A stretch of DNA of 18,535 nucleotides from JBBRCX01 sp038204465 (lineage in GTDB: Bacteria; Planctomycetota; Phycisphaerae; Tepidisphaerales; Tepidisphaeraceae): positions 1 through 18,535 of the forward strand of contig JBBRCX010000091.1 of assembly GCA_038204465.1 (NCBI GenBank). Direction: 5' to 3'. This document shows positions 13,400-18,535 of the stretch, one piece after another; position 1 is the stretch's first letter, and the number at the start of each line of letters is the position of its first letter. The notes below the pieces were generated by a model. The model ran no database searches, was not told the origin of the DNA, and saw nothing but the letters and a program-made list of their open reading frames with translations. A program made the position numbers and the translations under genes.

Positions 13400-13926
13400 C
13401 GTGACCTCAGCACCCGCTTCGCCGCAACCTTGAACCATGGTGTGAATTCGCCCGCGTGCTTTCGCACCCACGCCCGCAGCTCATCGGCCTCCACCCACCG
13501 CCACTCGTCGATTTCCTCGGGATTCGGCCGAGGCTCTCCGTTGAAGACTCCGACGTATACGTGATCGAATTCATGTTCCGTCAAACCGCTCGTTGGATCA
13601 GTGGCGCGGTAGGTGAACTCAAAAGCCTTTCGCAGCGTCGTATCGAATCCAAATTCCTCGCGCAGCCGGACGTGCGCGACTTCCGGCAGCTTTTCCCCTT
13701 TGCGCGGGTGGCTGCAGCAGGCATTTGTCCAAAGGCCGGCGAAGTGATACTTCCTCATCGCCCGCTTCTGCAGCAGCATCCGGCCCGAATCGTCGAAAAT
13801 GAAAATCGAGAATGCGCGATGCAGCTTGCCCCCGTCCTCATGGGCGCGCAGCTTCCGTTCGAAACCGATCGGCCGGTCCGACTCGTCCACCAGGATGATC
13901 TGATCGAATGAGTCCTCGGCCTGCAT
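13396..13926 (-). CDS. idi: Isopentenyl-diphosphate delta-isomerase, type 1
   Basis: This Nudix-fold enzyme interconverts isopentenyl and dimethylallyl diphosphate in isoprenoid synthesis. It has 176 residues (E. coli Idi has 182). The active-site cysteine is Cys71 in WTNACCSHPRKGE (E. coli Cys67 in WTNSVCGHP), with metal ligand His73 and the catalytic glutamate in TEHEFDHVY (Glu117 and Glu119, matching E. coli Glu114 and Glu116). The Nudix-like helix EVAHVRLREEFGF is at 82-94. The ATG at 13926 has GGAG six bases upstream. It is the first gene of a translationally coupled pair with the PhyH-family oxygenase. Other Nudix hydrolases are an alternative, but the conserved cysteine and glutamates favour the isomerase. 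Confidence 0.86.
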   Translation of the reverse strand: MQAEDSFDQIILVDESDRPIGFERKLRAHEDGGKLHRAFSIFIFDDSGRMLLQKRAMRKYHFAGLWTNACCSHPRKGEKLPEVAHVRLREEFGFDTTLRKAFEFTYRATDPTSGLTEHEFDHVYVGVFNGEPRPNPEEIDEWRWVEADELRAWVRKHAGEFTPWFKVAAKRVLRSR

Positions 13927-14034
13927 TCACCACTCCAGCACAACCAGCAGCACATTCTGCTGGGCCAGGTTCCAAATCTCCACGCGGGCCGCTTCGTCAT
14001 CGAAGCGCCCACGCCGCTCGAGCAGGAATGAGCT
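13927..14034 (-). other. Start-less open frame abutting idi, possible gene remnant
   Basis: In the 133 bases between fbp and idi, one minus-strand frame is open for 35 codons and ends in TGA immediately before the idi ATG. Its C-terminal part (DDEAARVEIWNLAQQNVLLV, then VLEW) looks like real protein. There is no ATG in the frame, and an in-frame TAA closes it upstream at 14035-14037. It may be a tail left by a deletion, a non-ATG leader peptide, or chance. Confidence 0.3.
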
Positions 14035-14059
14035 TTATCAATAGGACTGCCTCGGAAAC

Positions 14060-16012
14060 CTATTTGGTCTGCGGCGGCTTCTCCAGAATTCCGCCCTCTT
14101 CATACGCCGTGACGAGCTGTTCCAACACTTGAATCTTTTTGAGGTATGCCGCGCCCTGTTCGGTGTCGGCGATCTTGCGCGGGCCCGGATAAAGTCGAAT
14201 GGTGCTGATGGTCGGCAGGATGTCCGCCCCGGAATCCAGCACCTTTTCCACCGAGTCGAAATGGTGCAGCTCGGCCAGCTCGATTCGGTCCGGCGCGAGC
14301 ATCAGCGTGTAACCGTGGTCGCCGTAGGCTTCGGAAAAGGCGCCGTCGATGGTGACGGCGTTGCCGCCGCGCTTCACCGGACGCTCACCGTTCTCGATCC
14401 TCACCGGCACGTGCCCGTTCACGAGCAAGACGTCCTGGCCCATCCCGAAGTCGCCGCCGATCCGCCGGACGAAATCCGCGTCGTGAATCATCTCAAAATA
14501 CGGATTCTTGTGCTCCTCCCGCGCCTCGGCGTCATCGACAAAATAGCCTTCAAACGTCGTCAGCTTGTCTTTCCCGAACAGCGGTGATCGCGGCCCGCCC
14601 CAGAGGTACCAGAGCATGTCCGCGTCGCCGTCGACCGCTTCGGCGCCCTTCCGGTATGCCCGTCGGACCACTGAATCGAGAGCGTCAAACAGCGCCCGCC
14701 CCGATCGCGGCTGGCCGTCCACCATCAGCGGCAGCGGTTGGCCCGCTTGATCGACCGGAACGCACGCATGGAAGACCAGCACGTCGTCCCGCCGCGACCA
14801 CATCGAGCCGCGCTTCACCACGAACGACATCTGATCCCACAGCCGTGGACTGTTGACGAACTGCTCCCGCAGGCTGTCCATGCACACCCCTTCCTCGCGC
14901 GAGAGCGCATAAGGATCGGCGGGGTCCAACGTCGGGAAATGCCGGTCGGTGAGCGGATACTTTTGCCCGTCGATCTCCACCGTACCTTCCTGCAGGTCCA
15001 TCCGATGCAGGAGGTTCCTGTGTTCCAGCCCCCACTCGGGATGACGGCGGATGGTCTGCCCCTCCAGCTTCAGCTGAATGATCGCCATCGCTTTCTGCAT
15101 CCGCGCCATCAGCAGCGGATCAGGCGACGGCGCCTTGGATCGAAACTGTTCCGCGGGGTCATCGGCGTAAATCGTCTGCGCTAGCTTCTCGAGCGGCGCC
15201 GTGACGATCCCGTACCCTTCCTCAAGCTGGGCCAGCCGACCGTAGCGTACGGAGAAGCGCATCACCGTGGCGATGCAGGCCAACTGCCCGAGGCACGCGC
15301 CGATCCACGATGCGTCGTGGTTTCCCCAGACGATCGAAAGCCCCGGCTGACGCATCAGGTAATCGATCACCCGATCGATGCGCGGCCCGCGGTCCCCCAG
15401 ATCGCCTGCGACGATGATCTCCGCCACCGCGAGGTTTCGCACCAGATGCGATGCCGCCCGAACCGCATCGTCTTCACGCCCGTGGTCCACCAACTCGTCG
15501 ACCATCGCGCCGACATACGCTTCATCGCGGCCCGAGCACGGCTCGTCAAACAGCTCTTCGAAGAGCTCCCGGAATTCCGGTGGCGTAAGCGAAACGACAT
15601 GCCCGCTGCGGTAGGCGCCCGCCAGCGCGCGCACGATCTCGAACTGACGGCGCAGCGTCTGCCTTGCCCGCGTCTGACGGGCCGCCCGATCCGGCAAAGT
15701 CTTCGCCAGTCGCTGCAAAGTCTGGCGCGGGTAATAGAGCAGGTGAAGAAGGTGGAGCATTTCGCGGCTGACGAGCCTGCCGCCGAACAGGTTCTCGACG
15801 AGCAGCTTGAGATTCCCCGAGGCGTTGTTGATGACGTGACGGAGCTTTCGATCTTCGCCGTGGACATCGCTCAAGACGTGGACGCTCGGCCGCGGGAGAG
15901 ACAGCCCCGCCCGCAGCGCCGCCGCCTCGGCCAGCGCCAGCTCAGCGGTCGGATAGCGCGAGGCCAGCGCCTCCAGCAGCGTGAGGTCCTCCGCGGGCAA
16001 CGAGAGGGACAT
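14060..16012 (-). CDS. fbp: Fructose-1,6-bisphosphatase, class III
   Basis: This gluconeogenic enzyme hydrolyses fructose-1,6-bisphosphate to fructose-6-phosphate. It has 650 residues, the size of the Bacillus subtilis class III enzyme, and is unrelated to the class I Fbp of E. coli. It belongs to the metallophosphoesterase fold: SDVHGE at 48-53, GDLGDRG at 203-209 and WGNHDA at 229-234 supply the metal and phosphate ligands. The long insert between the first two motifs is typical of this class, as is the C-terminal part with LWYLWGGPRSPLFGK and NGHVPVR. The ATG at 16012 has GGGAG five bases upstream. It is divergent from miaB across 107 bases and lies upstream of idi on the same strand, 133 bases apart, so cotranscription is possible. 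Confidence 0.93.
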   Translation of the reverse strand: MSLSLPAEDLTLLEALASRYPTAELALAEAAALRAGLSLPRPSVHVLSDVHGEDRKLRHVINNASGNLKLLVENLFGGRLVSREMLHLLHLLYYPRQTLQRLAKTLPDRAARQTRARQTLRRQFEIVRALAGAYRSGHVVSLTPPEFRELFEELFDEPCSGRDEAYVGAMVDELVDHGREDDAVRAASHLVRNLAVAEIIVAGDLGDRGPRIDRVIDYLMRQPGLSIVWGNHDASWIGACLGQLACIATVMRFSVRYGRLAQLEEGYGIVTAPLEKLAQTIYADDPAEQFRSKAPSPDPLLMARMQKAMAIIQLKLEGQTIRRHPEWGLEHRNLLHRMDLQEGTVEIDGQKYPLTDRHFPTLDPADPYALSREEGVCMDSLREQFVNSPRLWDQMSFVVKRGSMWSRRDDVLVFHACVPVDQAGQPLPLMVDGQPRSGRALFDALDSVVRRAYRKGAEAVDGDADMLWYLWGGPRSPLFGKDKLTTFEGYFVDDAEAREEHKNPYFEMIHDADFVRRIGGDFGMGQDVLLVNGHVPVRIENGERPVKRGGNAVTIDGAFSEAYGDHGYTLMLAPDRIELAELHHFDSVEKVLDSGADILPTISTIRLYPGPRKIADTEQGAAYLKKIQVLEQLVTAYEEGGILEKPPQTK

Positions 16013-16119
16013 CGAATCTCCCAGGCCTAAGATTCCCGCGGAACCGCTGCGGGGGATGCGACGGCGGGGGGATTGTATCGGTCGCGCGTTGCGGCCACAA
16101 TTCGTGCGGCCAGCCCGAT

Positions 16120-17622
16120 ATGCGACGAAAGCTGTACCTCGAAACCTTCGGTTGCCAGATGAACGTGCTCGATAGCGAGCTCGTGCTGGGGCAACTGCGC
16201 GCTCAAGGCTACGAGCACGTTGAAGATCGCGAGGCCGCTGATGTCATCCTTTACAACACCTGTTCCGTCCGCGAACACGCCGAGCAGAAAGTGTGGTCGC
16301 GGCTCGGCGAGCTGCGCGAGCGGAAGGATGCTGAGCCGGGTCTCGTGATCGGCGTCATCGGCTGCATGGCGGAGCGCGACGGCGCCAACATTTTCAAGCG
16401 CTACCCGCACGTGGATGTGCTGTGCGGCCCGGGAGAGCTCGACAAGCTCGCGACGCTCGTGCACAACGCCGTCGTCACCACCGCCGACGGTCCCAGGCGG
16501 CAGCGGCAGGTAGCGCTGATGGGCGCGGGCGTGCGCCGCTCCAGCACGCTCGATGCGGCCGAGGACCAGCTCGAATCGCTCGACCTCTCGCGCAGCGTCT
16601 CACCCGAGGATAACCTGACACAGGCGTACGTGCGGATCACGCGCGGCTGCAACAAGTTCTGCACCTATTGCGTCGTCCCATATACCCGCGGCCCCGAGGT
16701 GCACCGCCCGCCGCAGAACATCGTCGACGAGGTGAAGCGTCTCGCCGACGCGGGCGCTCGCGAGGTCACGCTGCTGGGCCAGACGATCAATCACTACGCC
16801 TATCGTCATCCCGATGGCCGCACGACCACTTTCGCCGACCTGCTCTACGCGGTTCACGAGTTGGTGCCGCACCTCGCCCGGCTGCGTTTCGTCACCAGCT
16901 TCCCCCGCGATTTCAGCGATGAGGCGCTGGCCGCGATGCGCGACTGCGAGCGTATCTGCCGCTATCTCCACGTGCCTGCGCAAAGCGGGTCGGACCGCAT
17001 CCTCAAGCTGATGAACCGCGGATACAGCGCGCGAATGTATTACGACTTCATCGACCGCGCACGCTCGATGATGCCCGACCTGTCCATCGCCAGCGATTTC
17101 ATCGTTGGCTTCCCTACCGAGACCGACGCTGATTTCGTTCAGACGGTAGACCTCCTGCGCTACTGCCGCTTCAAGAACAGCTTCATCTTCAAGTATTCGC
17201 CGCGCCCGGGCACCGTCGCGATCGACCGCTTCAGTGATGCGGTGCCCGAGGAGTTGAAGCGCCGGCGCAACCACGAGTTGCTCGCGGTCCAGCAGGAAGT
17301 CTGTGCCGCGGACAACCGCGCGATGATCGGCCGGACCCTGGAGGTGCTGGTCGAGGGAGAGAGTAAGCTGGTGAGCCGCCAGGCGGCGTATCCCTCCACC
17401 GGAGTCGAGCTGGGCTGGGAACGCAAAAGCGGCTCGGCCGCAGCCATGCGGCGCACCCAGATGGTCGGGCGCACGTCGGGCGATCATGTCGTGGTCTTCG
17501 ACGCCGATCTCTCAGTGAAGGGGCAATTGTTGGATCTCGAGATCACCGATGCGAAGAACCTGACGCTCTTCGGCCGCGTGCTCCAGCCCGCGGCGTCGAT
17601 TGAGGTCCCTGTCGGAAGTTGA
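16120..17622 (+). CDS. miaB: tRNA-2-methylthio-N6-dimethylallyladenosine synthase
   Basis: This radical-SAM methylthiotransferase adds a methylthio group to i6A37 of tRNAs reading UNN codons, improving decoding. It has 500 residues (E. coli has 474). The N-terminal MTTase domain carries the auxiliary Fe-S cysteines Cys12 (TFGCQMN), Cys48 (NTCSVRE) and Cys82 (IGCMAE). The radical-SAM cluster is CNKFCTYC at 177-184, followed by VVPYTRGPE. The C-terminal TRAM domain (about 395-490, tRNA binding) contains a Ser/Arg-rich insert around 420-450. TFGCQMN and TRGPE favour MiaB over RimO and MtaB. No Shine-Dalgarno precedes the ATG; the first cysteine position supports this start. Its stop lies four bases from the stop of the convergent ABC permease, with no terminator between them. 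Confidence 0.95.
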   Translation: MRRKLYLETFGCQMNVLDSELVLGQLRAQGYEHVEDREAADVILYNTCSVREHAEQKVWSRLGELRERKDAEPGLVIGVIGCMAERDGANIFKRYPHVDVLCGPGELDKLATLVHNAVVTTADGPRRQRQVALMGAGVRRSSTLDAAEDQLESLDLSRSVSPEDNLTQAYVRITRGCNKFCTYCVVPYTRGPEVHRPPQNIVDEVKRLADAGAREVTLLGQTINHYAYRHPDGRTTTFADLLYAVHELVPHLARLRFVTSFPRDFSDEALAAMRDCERICRYLHVPAQSGSDRILKLMNRGYSARMYYDFIDRARSMMPDLSIASDFIVGFPTETDADFVQTVDLLRYCRFKNSFIFKYSPRPGTVAIDRFSDAVPEELKRRRNHELLAVQQEVCAADNRAMIGRTLEVLVEGESKLVSRQAAYPSTGVELGWERKSGSAAAMRRTQMVGRTSGDHVVVFDADLSVKGQLLDLEITDAKNLTLFGRVLQPAASIEVPVGS

Positions 17623-17626
17623 CCGC

Positions 17627-18520
17627 TCATCCTTTGACCGCGCCGCTCGCCAATCCCGCGATGAAATCTTTCTGCAGAATGAAGAACAGAAGCATCACCG
17701 GCAGCACGCCCAGCAGCGTGCCGGCCATCAGCACGCCATAGCGCGTCTCGTACTCCGCCAGGCCGATCATGCTGGAGAGCCCGATCGGCAGCGTGTACTT
17801 CATCTCGTCCTGCAGCACGACTTGCGGCCACAGGAACGCGTTCCACGTCCCAAGAAAACTGAGCAGCGTATACGCGCCGATCATCGGGCGCACGATCGGC
17901 AGCGCGACCTCCCACCATAGCCGGAATTCGCTGCACCCATCCACCCGCCCCGCGTGCAGCAGCTCGTCCGGCACCCCTTTCATCGCCTGCATGAACAGGA
18001 ACATTCCGAATACGCTCACGGCTCCAGGCACGATGATCGCCGCGTAGGAATTCAGCCAGCCGAAGCGGTACATCAGCTCGTAGCTGCTCGGCAGCAGCAC
18101 CTGGCTGGGCAGCAGCATCGTCGCAAACATGACCAGCATGATCAGGCGGCGCCCGATGAAGCGGTACTTCGCCAGCGCGAAGCCGCCGAGGGTGCTGAGC
18201 GTCACCACCAGCACCGTGTTCAACGACGTGAGGACCAGGGAGTTGAACAGCCACCGCGCGAATGGCTTGCGCGTGAAGAGGAAGGCAAAGTTCTCCAGCG
18301 TAAGGCCCTGCAGCCTTCGCCAGGGGATAAACACTGAGGTGAACATGTCCTCGGGGCGCTTGAATGCCGCGCACAACAGCCACAAGAGCGGCGCGAGGCT
18401 GAGGAAAGCGAGAAGGCCCAACGCGACGTGGAGCAGCAGGGCGGGCGCGCCGAACCCGAGAATGGTCCGCGGTGCAAACGAGCCGGCGCCCGCTTCGGAA
18501 TGATTCAGCCTCTCGTCCAT
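17627..18520 (-). CDS. Carbohydrate ABC transporter permease, MalG type
   Basis: One of the two membrane subunits of a CUT1-family sugar importer, in the inner membrane. It has 297 residues with six predicted helices, the first at about 25-50. The EAA loop that docks on the ATPase is at 189-211 (HAGRVDGCSEFRLWWEVALP), with the conserved glycine at 194. WLFNSLVLTSLNTVL at 90-104 and the C-terminal LQKDFIAGLASGAVKG are typical of MalG/UgpE proteins. The ATG at 18520 is preferred because AGGA sits nine bases upstream; the ATG at 18529 directly touches that AGGA. The usual MalF-type partner and solute-binding protein would lie beyond the right edge. The sugar substrate cannot be told from this subunit. 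Confidence 0.92.
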   Translation of the reverse strand: MDERLNHSEAGAGSFAPRTILGFGAPALLLHVALGLLAFLSLAPLLWLLCAAFKRPEDMFTSVFIPWRRLQGLTLENFAFLFTRKPFARWLFNSLVLTSLNTVLVVTLSTLGGFALAKYRFIGRRLIMLVMFATMLLPSQVLLPSSYELMYRFGWLNSYAAIIVPGAVSVFGMFLFMQAMKGVPDELLHAGRVDGCSEFRLWWEVALPIVRPMIGAYTLLSFLGTWNAFLWPQVVLQDEMKYTLPIGLSSMIGLAEYETRYGVLMAGTLLGVLPVMLLFFILQKDFIAGLASGAVKG

Positions 18521-18535
18521 CGCACGCATTCCTCG

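Noticed and set aside
1..18535. CRISPR array, tRNA genes, insertion sequences, integrase or attachment sites
   Set aside because: No regularly spaced repeats, no cloverleaf with conserved T-arm, and no transposase or recombinase frame was found on either strand.

Overview
The window is a high-GC bacterial chromosome segment (roughly 60-65% G+C by eye) with ordinary housekeeping genes, a small horizontally acquired pair, and several informative intergenic stretches. The gene mix (class III fructose-1,6-bisphosphatase, long-linker MiaB, HldD-type epimerase, inconsistent Shine-Dalgarno use, a lone nuoC) would fit a Planctomycetota/Phycisphaerae-like organism, but that is a weak inference and no rRNA sequence is present to settle it.

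Left edge (1-249): a near-consensus sigma70 promoter on the minus strand, followed by a boxA-like antitermination element, reads out of the window. It looks like the leader of an rRNA operon, divergent from a phosphomannomutase/phosphoglucomutase gene (250-1641). A 540-base gap holds a minus-strand intrinsic terminator with no obvious gene feeding it. It is followed by an ADP-heptose-epimerase-like gene (2181-3092) and a small unknown protein (3254-3535).

Accessory stretch (3.6-5.5 kb): a minus-strand HTH + Fic pair of the 'mobile mystery protein A/B' type sits behind a promoter region bracketed by a 15-bp inverted repeat. Upstream of it is an overlooked 45-codon single-membrane-span ORF with a TTG start. 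Next come a perfect 23-nt palindrome, competing hairpins and an imperfect 36-nt direct repeat.

Middle (5.5-12.5 kb, plus strand): an isolated nuoC, a methyltransferase gene reduced by an in-frame internal deletion to its two ends, nadB (L-aspartate oxidase, NAD synthesis), a nucleotide-sugar epimerase/decarboxylase, a WecA/TagO-type polyprenyl-phosphate sugar-phosphate transferase, and UDP-glucose dehydrogenase with two candidate promoters and a bidirectional terminator. The mutase, both epimerases, the transferase and UDP-glucose dehydrogenase all belong to sugar-nucleotide and surface-polysaccharide synthesis, although they are not packed as one operon.

Right part (12.5-18.5 kb): on the minus strand, class III FBPase, then type 1 isopentenyl-diphosphate isomerase translationally coupled (ATGA overlap) to a phytanoyl-CoA dioxygenase-family oxygenase. 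miaB is divergent from fbp. A MalG-type sugar ABC permease converges on miaB and runs to the right edge.

I found no CRISPR array, transposase, tRNA or obviously new multi-gene system. The most interesting items are the methyltransferase deletion scar, the membrane micro-ORF, the HTH-Fic pair with its putative operator, and the rRNA-type promoter at the edge.
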